Positions 1 through 8,989 of a DNA stretch of 64,000 nt are shown piece by piece (positions within the stretch are counted from its first letter, which is position 1; the number at the start of each line of letters is the position of its first letter). The notes beneath the pieces were generated by a model, which was given only the letters and a program-made list of their open reading frames with translations, was not told the origin of the DNA and ran no database searches. Source of the stretch: Polyangiaceae bacterium (lineage in GTDB: Bacteria; Myxococcota_A; Polyangia; Polyangiales; Polyangiaceae); contig JAICQL010000001.1 in NCBI GenBank assembly GCA_025937895.1, positions 1-64,000 of the forward strand. The letters are read 5' to 3'. Both the position numbers and the translations under genes were made by a program.

Positions 1-137
1 CCGGTGGCACGCCAGGAACTGGCGCAAGGGCTTGGCAGTGGCGCGGCCCCCACCCACGCTCTCCCCCTGGCCCAAGCTCTCCCGTGAGCCCTGCCCTTGC
101 CCCCGCCTCCGCGGGATGGGAGTTTCCGGCAGTAGTG
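1..137. other. window edge, no gene assigned
   Basis: These bases lie downstream of the M16 protease operon, which is transcribed leftwards and stops at 138. I see no reading frame here that can be tied to a known family. It may hold the end of a neighbouring gene cut by the window or a short spacer. Confidence 0.3.
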
Positions 138-1667
138 CTAGATGGGCTCGCCGCGAGCGTTTACCTTGACCAGCTCGAAGCCGATGCCGTCGAGGGTGGG
201 CATCACCGTGGCGGCGTCGCCAGCAACGACGATGACGAGCTCGGAGCGGGAGCAGACGGTCTTGGCGGCCTGGTTGGCCTGCTCGAGGGTGACGGCGGCG
301 ATGCGGCTGGGCCAGCGCTCGAACCAATCGAGGGGGCGATTGTGCAGCGGGATCTCGGCAAAGCGTCCACCCAGGCGCTCGATGCTCTCGAACGTGGCTG
401 GGTAGCCGAGGAGCAGGCCGTTCACGGCATCATTGCGCTCCTGAGCCGTCAGCGGGCGGGTGGTGCACACCTCCGCGAGCTCGCGCAGGATCTCGTCCAG
501 GCTTGCCCGCGTGACGTCGCTGCGCACGTCGCCGAACACTCCAAAGAAGCCCGCCTGGCGAAAGCGCTGGAAGATGCTGCCGGCGCCGTAGGTGTAGCCC
601 TTGTCTTCGCGCAGGTTGAGGTTCACGCGGCTGGTGAAGGCCTCACCGAAGCTGCGGTTGAAGACGGTGCTCGCGAACAGATCTTCGGCATCGGCGCCCG
701 GGGCGCGCCGCATCACGCCGATCGCGCTCTGCGCGGCGCCGCCGTAATTGGCGAAGAATAGCTTGCCGGTGGCGGCGTTTGCCAGCGGGCGTGCCTCGGT
801 GCTGGGCTGCCCCGTCCAGTCACCAAAGGCTCGCCCGAGCTCACGCTCCACGACCTCTTGCTCGATGCCGCCGGTGACGATGAACGTGCTGCCCTCGGCG
901 GCCATCAGGCGCTTGTAGTGGGCCTTGACATCCGCGTAGCTGATGCCCTCGAGTGTATCCCGGGTGCCCTGGGGCAGCGCGCCTGCGTAGCCTTTGCCGA
1001 ACAGCCCGCGAAACATCGCGCTGCGCCGCCCGTAGCTCGGGTCCGCCTCCGAAGCGATGGCCTGCGCGATGAGCTGCGCCTTGCGACGCTGAAATTCCTT
1101 CTCGTCCAGCTTCGGACGGCGCACCACGTCTGCCAGCACGTCGACCGTCGGCGCGAAGTTCTCGGCGATGAGGTCCAGGCTCAAGATCACGCCGTCGGTG
1201 CTGGCGGAGATCTTCAGATCGGTGGCAAGGCCCTGCAGCTTTTCGCTCAGCGCCAGCGCATCCAGCTTGCCCGCCCCTTCGTCGAGCAGGTCTGCCATCA
1301 GGTAGGTCAGGCCCTCCTTGCCGACAGGGTCTGTCTCCGAGCCACGCGGCACTACGAACAGCAGTGAGACCAGCGGCACGTTGCCGTGCTTGCGGTACAG
1401 CACTCGCGAACCGGTGCTCAGCTTCCATGCTGTGGGCGATGGCGGCGCCCATGCAGGAGGCGGACCCGGCTCGGGCAGCTCCGCCAGCGCGGCCGCCTCG
1501 GCGGCGGACGGGGTGGGCCCGCCCGAAGCGGCGGGCGGCTCGGCGGCGGCGGGCGGAGCCGATGCCGCCTGCTGCCCTCCGCAGGCCAGCGCGAGTGCCA
1601 GCGCCAGACCGGTGATGGGCTGGCTCACGGTGCGAATCGATCGCCGAACGGGCGCAGGTGAAGTCAC
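138..1667 (-). CDS. M16 family peptidase-like lipoprotein, non-catalytic partner
   Basis: A 509-residue pitrilysin/M16-type protein with a lipoprotein signal: a hydrophobic stretch ending in Ala-Cys at about residue 29, then an Ala/Pro-rich linker. The N-terminal M16 fold begins near residue 85. Where active M16 enzymes carry HxxEH, this protein has LMADLLDEG, so the zinc site is missing. Such inactive subunits normally pair with an active M16 subunit. That partner is the upstream gene, whose stop overlaps this GTG start (GTGA), with AGGAGG placed just before it, so translation is probably coupled. The pair is likely a periplasmic or outer-membrane zinc protease. Substrate unknown. Confidence 0.85.
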   Translation of the reverse strand: MTSPAPVRRSIRTVSQPITGLALALALACGGQQAASAPPAAAEPPAASGGPTPSAAEAAALAELPEPGPPPAWAPPSPTAWKLSTGSRVLYRKHGNVPLVSLLFVVPRGSETDPVGKEGLTYLMADLLDEGAGKLDALALSEKLQGLATDLKISASTDGVILSLDLIAENFAPTVDVLADVVRRPKLDEKEFQRRKAQLIAQAIASEADPSYGRRSAMFRGLFGKGYAGALPQGTRDTLEGISYADVKAHYKRLMAAEGSTFIVTGGIEQEVVERELGRAFGDWTGQPSTEARPLANAATGKLFFANYGGAAQSAIGVMRRAPGADAEDLFASTVFNRSFGEAFTSRVNLNLREDKGYTYGAGSIFQRFRQAGFFGVFGDVRSDVTRASLDEILRELAEVCTTRPLTAQERNDAVNGLLLGYPATFESIERLGGRFAEIPLHNRPLDWFERWPSRIAAVTLEQANQAAKTVCSRSELVIVVAGDAATVMPTLDGIGFELVKVNARGEPI

Positions 1668-3028
1668 TGCGCACCTCCTTTCACGGCAGAGGGCTGCGCG
1701 GGGGTCACGTCCGTCTGCTTCTGACCGGGGAGAATGTCGAGGCGCACGGCCTTGTCGAGCTGAATCACCTGCTTGGCAGCCTGCAACACCTTCTCCGGCG
1801 TGGCCTCCAGGTAGCGCGCCAGATCTTGCTGCAGGTAATCGCCCTTGCCGGTGTGCAGGAAGTAGGCGGAGATCGTACTGGCGCGCGACTGCACGCCTTC
1901 GATCCGCTCGTAGAAGCCCTTCTTGTAGTTGGCCACCGCACGCGCGAGCTCCGCCGCGCTGGGCGGCGTGGCCAGCGCCTTGGTCAAGGCCTTGGTCAGC
2001 TCCGCGTACAGCGCGTCCACGGTCTGACCCGGCGCTGCCGTGGCGTCCACGATGAAGACGCTGGAGAGCGCCTGCGACATCTGGAACACGTTCACGTCCT
2101 TGGCGATCTTCTTGTCATAGACCAGCGGCAAATACAGACGGCTGGTCTTGCCCTGAGCCAGCACGCTGGCGAGCAGATCGAGCTCTGCATCCCCAGCCGC
2201 AAACAGGGCGGGCGAATGCCAGGCGAGGAAGATGCGGGGCAGCGGCACATCGTCCGTCTTTTGGACGTGGAGGGCACGCGGCACCGGCGGCGGCGGGCTG
2301 GGCCGGGGCGAGCGCGTGCCCGCGGGGATCGAGCCGAAGTAGTGCTCGATCAGCTCCTTGGCGTCCGCGCTCTGAAAGTCGCCCACCAGGGTCAGCGCTG
2401 CGTTGGAGGGCACATAGTACTGCTGGAAGAACTGCTTGACGTCATCCAGGTTGGCCGCCGCCAGATCCGCGTGGGAGCCGATCGGGGTGTGATGATACGG
2501 GTGGCCCTGCGGGTAGAGCGCCTCACCCAGGTACCAGAAGGCCATGCCATACGGCGTGTTCTCGTAGCGCTGCCGCCGCTCGTTCCTCACCACCTCACGC
2601 TGGTTGTCCAGCTTCTCCTGGGTCAGCGCCGGCAGCAGGTTCTGCATCCGGTCCGCTTCCATGAACAGCGGCGTCTTCAGGTAGTTACTGGGTACCGTCT
2701 CGAAGAAGTTCGTGCGATCGCTGCTGGTGGTGCCGTTCACCGCCGCGCCGATCGGCTCATAGGGCTTGAAGTACTCGTGATCGAAGTTCTTCGAGCCCTG
2801 GAACATCAGGTGCTCAAACAGATGAGCAAAGCCGGTGCGCCCCGGCCGCTCGTGACCGGAGCCCACCAGGTACAGCACCTCGACCGAGGTGACCGGGAGC
2901 GAGTGATCTTCGCTCAGCAGCACCGTCAGGCCGTTCTTCAACTGGTACTGTTCCACGGGTATCTGCGGCACGGCAGAGGTGCCCGCAGCTCCGAGCGCGA
3001 CGCTGAGAACGAGCGGAAGGCAGTTCAT
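1664..3028 (-). CDS. M16 family zinc metallopeptidase, catalytic subunit
   Basis: A 454-residue M16B-type peptidase. The inverted zinc motif HLFEH lies at residues 69-73, and the third ligand is probably Glu150 in a VVRNER segment. A short hydrophobic N-terminus (residues 4-19) looks like a signal peptide, which suggests export to the periplasm. The R/Y-type C-terminal half expected of M16 proteins is present. It overlaps the catalytically dead M16 lipoprotein gene downstream by four bases, the usual two-subunit arrangement in bacteria. The ATG at 3028 is the only good start near the signal peptide. Confidence 0.88.
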   Translation of the reverse strand: MNCLPLVLSVALGAAGTSAVPQIPVEQYQLKNGLTVLLSEDHSLPVTSVEVLYLVGSGHERPGRTGFAHLFEHLMFQGSKNFDHEYFKPYEPIGAAVNGTTSSDRTNFFETVPSNYLKTPLFMEADRMQNLLPALTQEKLDNQREVVRNERRQRYENTPYGMAFWYLGEALYPQGHPYHHTPIGSHADLAAANLDDVKQFFQQYYVPSNAALTLVGDFQSADAKELIEHYFGSIPAGTRSPRPSPPPPVPRALHVQKTDDVPLPRIFLAWHSPALFAAGDAELDLLASVLAQGKTSRLYLPLVYDKKIAKDVNVFQMSQALSSVFIVDATAAPGQTVDALYAELTKALTKALATPPSAAELARAVANYKKGFYERIEGVQSRASTISAYFLHTGKGDYLQQDLARYLEATPEKVLQAAKQVIQLDKAVRLDILPGQKQTDVTPAQPSAVKGGAQ

Positions 3029-3116
3029 GGGGCCGAACCTTCGTTCGGCCCTGCTCGAATGTCAACTTACCCTCGCCGAGAGAGCCGCTGGCTCGAGCTC
3101 AGCGGGGCAGCGCGCC

Positions 3117-4136
3117 TCAGAAGCGGGACTGGACTGCCAGACCGAGAACGCCGGAGCCGATGATCGGAGCCACCATCGGACGCGGCTTCACCGGCACATC
3201 TTCCTGCGGCGGGGCCGCATAATAAAGCGCCGAGGTGAGCAGGTAGCCGGTGGAGAAGCCCACCAGGTGCCCCAGCAGCACATCGCTGGCCCAGTGGTTA
3301 TCAGAGACGATGCGCAGCATGCCCGTGCCGAGAGAGACGCCGAGCGCGCCCATGCAAGCGCCCAGGTCGGCAGCAAAGCTGCCGTACAGCGCCAGCCGTT
3401 GATGGTGCGCGCAGGTGAGCCCCGCGAACGTGGAGCTGGCCGTGGCGTGGCCGCTAAAGAACGAGCGATTGCGCGCGTCCGTGCGGCAACCGCTGTCCGT
3501 GCTGGGATCGCACGTCTCCCCGTACGGGCGCTCGCGACTGACCAACTGCTTGGCGAGCCGATTGCTGAACTCGGTCAGGCCGAACGCCTCCGCGTTGATC
3601 ACCGTGAGCTGCCAGGCAATGTCCGGCCGCCCATGAATCCAGCCGGCAACGAGCCACGGATCGATCACCATCGCCTGCAGCGCAGTGCCGGCAAGCAGCA
3701 CGTTGCTGGTCTGGTGGGCAATGCTGCGAGCCAGCGGGGAGCTCACCCTTAGCGCGCGCTGCGCGCCTCGATCGAAGAGCACGGGGCCCGTCCACTCGGC
3801 GTCTGGCTCCGCCTTCAAGATCGCGCCCTGACCGAAGGCTCCCGCGATCAACAGCGGAGCGACGATATACTCTGGCCACCCTACCTGGCGATGCGCCGGG
3901 TTCAGCTCGACCTTGCCTGCGTCGAAGGGGCCTGCACCGAAGGAGCCTGCCTCGAGGGAGCCTGCATCGACGGCCCGCCCCGTCGCAGTCGCCTCCGGCT
4001 CTTCAGCGGCTGCTCGTACACCGTGCAACAGGAGCACCAGCGCACACGACCACGCCAGCCAGCCCCGGACGTGCGCTGCGCGAGCAACTTCGCTAGATCT
4101 GTGCCCCGCTTCACGCAGGGTGAAGAATTGCAGCAT
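3117..4136 (-). CDS. PAP2 superfamily phosphatase
   Basis: A 339-residue type 2 phosphatidic-acid-phosphatase-like membrane or periplasmic protein. All three PAP2 motifs are visible: K-x6-RP at about 196-204, SGH at 228-230 and R-x5-H-x3-D at 275-285. A hydrophobic segment at about 26-40 could be a signal peptide or first membrane helix. It is followed by a Gly/Ala-rich linker made of near-repeats of five residues (about 57-74). Likely activity is lipid-phosphate or isoprenoid-pyrophosphate hydrolysis at the membrane. The precise substrate cannot be read from the sequence. Confidence 0.85.
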   Translation of the reverse strand: MLQFFTLREAGHRSSEVARAAHVRGWLAWSCALVLLLHGVRAAAEEPEATATGRAVDAGSLEAGSFGAGPFDAGKVELNPAHRQVGWPEYIVAPLLIAGAFGQGAILKAEPDAEWTGPVLFDRGAQRALRVSSPLARSIAHQTSNVLLAGTALQAMVIDPWLVAGWIHGRPDIAWQLTVINAEAFGLTEFSNRLAKQLVSRERPYGETCDPSTDSGCRTDARNRSFFSGHATASSTFAGLTCAHHQRLALYGSFAADLGACMGALGVSLGTGMLRIVSDNHWASDVLLGHLVGFSTGYLLTSALYYAAPPQEDVPVKPRPMVAPIIGSGVLGLAVQSRF

Positions 4137-4330
4137 ACTGGACGAGGGAGACGGGCACCTACATCAGCACGCAAACGTCCGGCTGCGGAAGGAGCACACC
4201 CCCATCGTAGCTCGAGGTGCAGCTCGCGTCTCTCATCCTTCGCGCCCATTACCGACTCCAGCGGCAGGGCCGCTGGTAGCCAGCCGCTCCGAGGCACCCG
4301 GCAGATCGCAGCGCGACGCCCGGAAGAGCC

Positions 4331-5095
4331 TCAGTAGAGGCTCATCAGGCCTTCCGTGCCCGGCAGCGACCTCCGCTCGAACTCCTCCGAGATCCAGCGT
4401 GCCTTCGACGGCCTTCCTGGATTGCGGTAACCGTACACCACCGTCCAACGTGTGGCGCTGGTCGGCTTGCGAGGAGTCACGCCGTGCAACGCATGCGTCC
4501 ACATCAGGATCACCGTGCCGGGGGGCGAGCTCAGATGCTCGATGCGCAGCGGCTCCCCTGTGAGCGGATGGCGCTTGCCGTCGAGCCACACGCGCTGCAG
4601 CTCCTCGTCCGTCTGCGCCAGGATCTGCGAGTCGCGAAACAGGTGACTGCCCGGCACCGCCTTCAGGCCGCCGTCGTCCGCGGCGAAGCCGTTGAGATAG
4701 AAGAAGATGCGCAGGAAGCCCAGGCTTGGCTCGTCGTCGGCGTATTCGTGCGTGTGCCAGCGCAACCCGGGATTGTCCGCCAGGCGATTCAGGGCGACGC
4801 AGTGATCGTAGCGGATGTCGTGCCCCAGCACGCTGCGCGCCAGCGCCAGCAGCTCTGGGTGCCCAATCAAGCTGGCGAGGAAGGTGTCGTGCTCGGCAGC
4901 GAACTTGCTCGGGGTGGGTTCCTCCGTGCGCCCATAGCCGAACGGCTCCTGTAGAGCGGCGATGCGCTTCAGCGCCTCTGTCAGCAGCGCGCGCGCGTCG
5001 GCGCTGACAATGCCCGGCAAGACCAGATGACCACGCTCGTCGAGCTCCGCCTTCTGCTGCGGGCCGAGAACGTAAGGACTGAAAAGTTGTAACAT
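4331..5095 (-). CDS. Phytanoyl-CoA dioxygenase (PhyH)-family oxygenase
   Basis: A 254-residue Fe(II)/2-oxoglutarate oxygenase of the PhyH family. The proximal metal site is in the HTHEYAD segment (residues 114-120), the distal His is His201 or His204 in HALHGVTP, and an Arg near 216 (TRWTV) probably binds 2-oxoglutarate. The GFLRIFFYLN and GGLKAVPGSH segments are typical of the jelly-roll core. PhyH-family enzymes hydroxylate or halogenate small molecules, often in secondary metabolism. It lies divergently from the ThiF/nitroreductase pair and may belong to that accessory group. Substrate unknown. Confidence 0.8.
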   Translation of the reverse strand: MLQLFSPYVLGPQQKAELDERGHLVLPGIVSADARALLTEALKRIAALQEPFGYGRTEEPTPSKFAAEHDTFLASLIGHPELLALARSVLGHDIRYDHCVALNRLADNPGLRWHTHEYADDEPSLGFLRIFFYLNGFAADDGGLKAVPGSHLFRDSQILAQTDEELQRVWLDGKRHPLTGEPLRIEHLSSPPGTVILMWTHALHGVTPRKPTSATRWTVVYGYRNPGRPSKARWISEEFERRSLPGTEGLMSLY

Positions 5096-5295
5096 AGGGC
5101 TGGCACTCAGATGCCCGCTACATCACATGCCGCCTGGCGCAGAGACAAGGCTCTGCAGCTCGTCCGCTCGGGTGGGCGAAGGTAGGGACTCAGCCGGGCG
5201 GGAGCCGGAGCCCAACCCGCCGGCGCGGGCAGCCACGACAGCATTTTCTCCGGCTCCTTTGCCGGCGCCTCGAGCGGCCGTTCCTATGGATATCT

Positions 5296-6597
5296 ATGGC
5301 TTTCGACCGCTCGCTGTATCCCTGGCGACCGCTGGTGCTCGACGCTGCCACGGCGCATCGAAGCGGAGAGCTCTGCTACGAGGCAGACGGTACTGTGCGG
5401 CTCAGGTGCACGGCCCTGGGCGAGCCGGGGGAGAGTGTCCGGATCACTCCGGACCACCAGTACCCCTGTGTCTTGCCGACGTTCCTCGCTCTGGACAAGG
5501 CGCTCTCCAGCACGTCCAACTCGCCTCGCCTGCGCTCCGGCAAGACCCTGCGCGAGGCCTTTGAGCTCGAGTACCGGGGCTATCTCGAGCTGCTCGCCCA
5601 CACACAGGCCGCGGCCGATATCTGGGAGCCCGACTACGGGAGCTACGTCTATGATCGCCGGACCGGTGATCTGTATCTGACGGCGCCCGAGTACTGGCAC
5701 CGGCTGGCTTTGCTCACCAGCAACGCCAAGCTGCTCACCGATCCACCGGGCAAGATGACTGCAGAGGACATCCGCGAGCGCCTCGCCGATACGGTCGTGG
5801 GCTTCGTCGGTGCCAGCCTGGGCAGCAACGTGGTCGAGGGTGTGTTGCGGGAAATGCGGCCGCGCGCGGCCAAGCTCGCCGATCCCGACTACCTGGAGGT
5901 GACGAACCTGAATCGCCTGCAACACGGCTCGCTGCGCTACCTCAGCCAGCCGCGCTCGAAGCGCGATGACCCCAGGAATGGCTTCGAGACACGGTTCGTC
6001 AGCAAGCTCGAGCTGCTCGCGTACGAGAACCAGCTGGTGGATCCGTTCATGCAGTGGTTCCTCTACCCGGAGGGCATCACGGTCAGCAATCTCGACGAGT
6101 TCTTGCTGGGAAACGGCGTGGAGCCGCGGCTCGACTACGTGGTGGAGGAGGCGGACGACGTGCGCATCAAGATTGAGATTCGCAAGCGCGCACGCCTGCA
6201 CGGCATCCCGGTGCTCATGGCCAGCGACCTGGGCCACCGCTCGCAGGCGCAGGTACAAGACTACTCGCGTGACCCGGGCGCACCGCTCGGCTTCCGCGTC
6301 CCGGATCAGGAGTTGCTGGCGCTCCTGGAGCGCTGCCTGAGCAGCGGTGACCGTGCCGACTTCTTCGGCCTGGCCCGGGGCCTGCTGGGTGACGACTTCG
6401 CCGTGGACGAATACCGGGACTGGATGGAACAGCTCGGCGAGCAGCCGACGAGCAGCATTCCCCAGTCGGGAGCGGTGGCTCAGCTCTCCGGCGCCCTGCT
6501 GGGCAAGCTGCTGGCTCTGCATCGGCTGGGGCACGACGTGGGCGAGCGAGTGCTCATCGACACGCGCCGTCTATTGATGCTGGTGGATCGGAGCTAG
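5296..6597 (+). CDS. E1-like ThiF-family adenylyltransferase (Rv1355c-like N-terminal half)
   Basis: A 433-residue protein with a ThiF/MoeB Rossmann core. A nucleotide loop lies at VGASLGS (171-177), followed by a D-x-D-x-(L/V)-E-x-x-N-L-N-R segment at about 197-207, the signature of E1-like adenylating enzymes. About 160 residues precede the core. The next gene, two bases downstream, is an Acg-like nitroreductase. ThiF plus nitroreductase is the domain order of mycobacterial Rv1355c (annotated MoeY), so these two genes look like a split version. I see no CxxC zinc pairs and no ubiquitin-like partner nearby. Function unknown; adenylation of a carboxylate is the family activity. Confidence 0.75.
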   Translation: MAFDRSLYPWRPLVLDAATAHRSGELCYEADGTVRLRCTALGEPGESVRITPDHQYPCVLPTFLALDKALSSTSNSPRLRSGKTLREAFELEYRGYLELLAHTQAAADIWEPDYGSYVYDRRTGDLYLTAPEYWHRLALLTSNAKLLTDPPGKMTAEDIRERLADTVVGFVGASLGSNVVEGVLREMRPRAAKLADPDYLEVTNLNRLQHGSLRYLSQPRSKRDDPRNGFETRFVSKLELLAYENQLVDPFMQWFLYPEGITVSNLDEFLLGNGVEPRLDYVVEEADDVRIKIEIRKRARLHGIPVLMASDLGHRSQAQVQDYSRDPGAPLGFRVPDQELLALLERCLSSGDRADFFGLARGLLGDDFAVDEYRDWMEQLGEQPTSSIPQSGAVAQLSGALLGKLLALHRLGHDVGERVLIDTRRLLMLVDRS

Positions 6598-6599
6598 GG

Positions 6600-7778
6600 A
6601 TGGCTGCACCCGACTTGCCCGCTGCTCCACCATCCCCTGCCTCCCGGGCCTTCGCGGCCTGGCAGCTCCCGGTGCTGGAGCCGGCGGAGTTCCACGCGCT
6701 CGGCCCGAGCCACGGCCATGTGCTGGGCCCCGAGCAGGCGCGGTACCTGCTCTCCTTTTCGCTCCTTGCCCCCTCGTCACACAACACCGTGCCGCAAGCC
6801 TATGAGCTCGACTGCGGCGGGGACCGCATCGCCATCTACCTGCGGCGCCAGCTGGTGCTGCCAGAGTCGGACCCGGACGGCCGCGAGGCTCTCGCCAGCG
6901 TCGGCTGTGCCATTGAAAACCTGGCGCTCGCGGCGGAACAGTACGGCATCAGCTGTCGCTGGCAAGCTCGCCCCGAGCTTGGCTGGGGCGACGTGACACC
7001 GAGCCCGAGTGACGGCGAGACCTGCCTGGGTGAGCTGCTGCTGGCATCAGCGCCGCTGCCCGAGCAGACCCAGCGAGCGGACAAGCTGCGCGCGATGCTG
7101 GAGCGGCGAAGCGTGCGGGCCGAGTTTGATAGCGCACGGCAGCTGCCGGATGCGGTGAGGAGCGCGCTGACGCGCGCGCTCGAGCCACCGATCCGGCTCA
7201 GCTCGTTCGAGTCGGCGCAGGACAAGTTTGCCTGGGCCAAGCTGGACGAGCTGGCGATGAAGCACAAGCTGGAGGAGGAGCCCTTTCGACGCGAGCTCGG
7301 CGAGTGGCTGCTGCCCAATGAAGACGGCGACCGCCCGCGCGGCATGCGAGGGCGTGAGTTCGGCTTCGATGACCGGGTAACGCGCGAGCTCTCGGCGCGG
7401 CTGCGCGGCGAGGCGCCCATGCCGGTCGATCAGCTCGCCAGCCTCGCGCGAGCTGGCCGGATCGGGCTGTGCAGCGCGAGCGCCATCTGCGTGCTGTCCT
7501 GCGCGGACGCTTCGCCGGCGAGCGCCATCGTCTCTGGCCGCGTGTTTCAGCGCTGCGCGCTGGCGGTGGCGGCAGAGGGCTTCGTCTGCGCCGTTCACAC
7601 TGCCGTGTGTCACGTGCCGCACGCACGAGCGATGAGCCAGGCCACCTTGATGAAGTCGCTGCCACCCCATCTGATCTTTCGCCTGGGCGTTCCCCTCCAC
7701 GCAAGAGACGGCCAGCGCCCGCACTCCGCGCGACCGGAGCTGACGGAGTTGCTCACGACGAGCGTCAGCGGACGGTGA
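6600..7778 (+). CDS. Acg-like nitroreductase-family protein (Rv1355c-like C-terminal half)
   Basis: A 392-residue FMN nitroreductase-fold protein of the duplicated, Acg-like kind. The APSSHNT motif at about 57-63 is the usual phosphate-contacting segment of nitroreductases. GCAIENLALAAEQYG (about 102-116) matches the following helix, and the C-terminal half (LIFRLGVP near the end) resembles the second lobe. It starts two bases after the ThiF-like gene and is surely co-transcribed with it. Acg-like proteins often sequester flavin or act as dehydrogenases. Paired with an E1-like enzyme, a redox step after adenylation is plausible but unproven. Confidence 0.72.
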   Translation: MAAPDLPAAPPSPASRAFAAWQLPVLEPAEFHALGPSHGHVLGPEQARYLLSFSLLAPSSHNTVPQAYELDCGGDRIAIYLRRQLVLPESDPDGREALASVGCAIENLALAAEQYGISCRWQARPELGWGDVTPSPSDGETCLGELLLASAPLPEQTQRADKLRAMLERRSVRAEFDSARQLPDAVRSALTRALEPPIRLSSFESAQDKFAWAKLDELAMKHKLEEEPFRRELGEWLLPNEDGDRPRGMRGREFGFDDRVTRELSARLRGEAPMPVDQLASLARAGRIGLCSASAICVLSCADASPASAIVSGRVFQRCALAVAAEGFVCAVHTAVCHVPHARAMSQATLMKSLPPHLIFRLGVPLHARDGQRPHSARPELTELLTTSVSGR

Positions 7779-7785
7779 GCTTCAG

Positions 7786-8805
7786 CTAGCAGGGCTCGGC
7801 GACGACGATGTCCACGTCGCCACGGATTGTCTCTGCCAGACGAAACCCCGTCGCCTCGAACAACTCGCTGAGCTCGTCGCTCGAGCGCTGCCTGCCCTCG
7901 CCGAACTCCACCAGCATCTGAAGATCGAGCCAGGCCACCTGGGGCGACGTCGCGCCAGGTACGAGCAGGTGCTCCACCACGAGCACCCGCCCGCCCGGGC
8001 TGACTGCAGCCCTGCAGGCACGCAGAATCGCCAGGCACTGCTCGTCTGGCCAATCGTGCAAGATATCCGAGAGCAAATACGTATCGCCCTGCGGCACGCG
8101 CTCGAAGAAGCTGCCTGCCTCGACCTTGCAGCGCGCGGCCACGCCGGCAGCCGCCAGCAGCGCTGGAGCGTCCGACACGACCGCCGGCAGATCGTAGAGC
8201 ACACCCGTCAGCGCGGGATGGCGACCGAGCACTGCCCCCAGCAGCTGACCGCGGCCCCCACCCACATCCACCACCAGAGAGGACCGGGCAAAATCATAGC
8301 GGCGCACCAGCGCTGCGATGCGCGCCGGGCGAGCCCCGGCCATGACCTGATCGAAGGTGGCACCATCTTCGGGATGGAGCTGGTTATACTGCCACTTGCC
8401 CATGCCATGCGCGTGCTCGAAGGCCGAGCGCCCCGTCTGGATGCCATGGCCAAGTGCGGCCCAGGACTGCAGCGTGTAGGGGGCACCGAGAAACTCGATG
8501 GAAGGGACCCGCGTCTGCGGATGATCACGACGCAAGTGCCGTGACAGGGGCGAGTGCGCGAAGACCCCCGGCGCAGTCTCGCTGAACACGCCGGAGCTGG
8601 CCAGCGCCCGCAGCAGCCGCGCCAGCGAGCGAGCATGGCAGCCAGCTGCGCTGGCCAGCGCAGCTGCGCTGAGCGGCTCCTCCGCGAGCAGATCTGCGAT
8701 ACCAAGTCGCACGACCGTGTACAGCGCGAACGACTGCCGGTAGCCACGCATCAGCTCGAGCAAGAGTGCATCCGGCGGCAAAGCGGCACGTGGAGGATGG
8801 GTCAT
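7786..8805 (-). CDS. SAM-dependent O-methyltransferase (plant-type, dimerising)
   Basis: A 339-residue class I methyltransferase of the hydroxyneurosporene/acetylserotonin type. It has an N-terminal winged-helix dimerisation domain (about 1-100), SAM motif DVGGGRG at 180-186 and the catalytic-His segment ILHDWPDEQ near residue 258. Such enzymes methylate phenols or similar hydroxyls in secondary metabolites. I chose the ATG at 8805 because the family similarity begins there; a longer frame to 8922 adds 39 unconvincing residues. It converges on the nitroreductase gene with only seven bases between stops. Confidence 0.82.
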   Translation of the reverse strand: MTHPPRAALPPDALLLELMRGYRQSFALYTVVRLGIADLLAEEPLSAAALASAAGCHARSLARLLRALASSGVFSETAPGVFAHSPLSRHLRRDHPQTRVPSIEFLGAPYTLQSWAALGHGIQTGRSAFEHAHGMGKWQYNQLHPEDGATFDQVMAGARPARIAALVRRYDFARSSLVVDVGGGRGQLLGAVLGRHPALTGVLYDLPAVVSDAPALLAAAGVAARCKVEAGSFFERVPQGDTYLLSDILHDWPDEQCLAILRACRAAVSPGGRVLVVEHLLVPGATSPQVAWLDLQMLVEFGEGRQRSSDELSELFEATGFRLAETIRGDVDIVVAEPC

Positions 8806-8989
8806 GGCGTGCGTCCGAGTATTAGCATGTACGCGTTTGCCGAGGCGAGCGCATCCGGCGGCGCGCGCGGCCGGCTGCGCGTGCCAGCCAGTCGAGTCAT
8901 CGACGGCAGCTGCACACAACACGATATGGCAATGTTTCGACTTTTTTACTCAGGTGCACTGCTCCGATGCCGTTCCGATCAGCGGTTAA

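Noticed and set aside
1658-3163. 501-codon plus-strand frame opposite the M16 protease
   Set aside because: It mirrors a gene with clear HxxEH and signal peptide on the other strand. Long antisense frames are expected in GC-rich DNA.
5296-7778. azole-forming peptide cluster
   Set aside because: The E1-like and nitroreductase pair alone is not enough. I find no YcaO and no precursor peptide.
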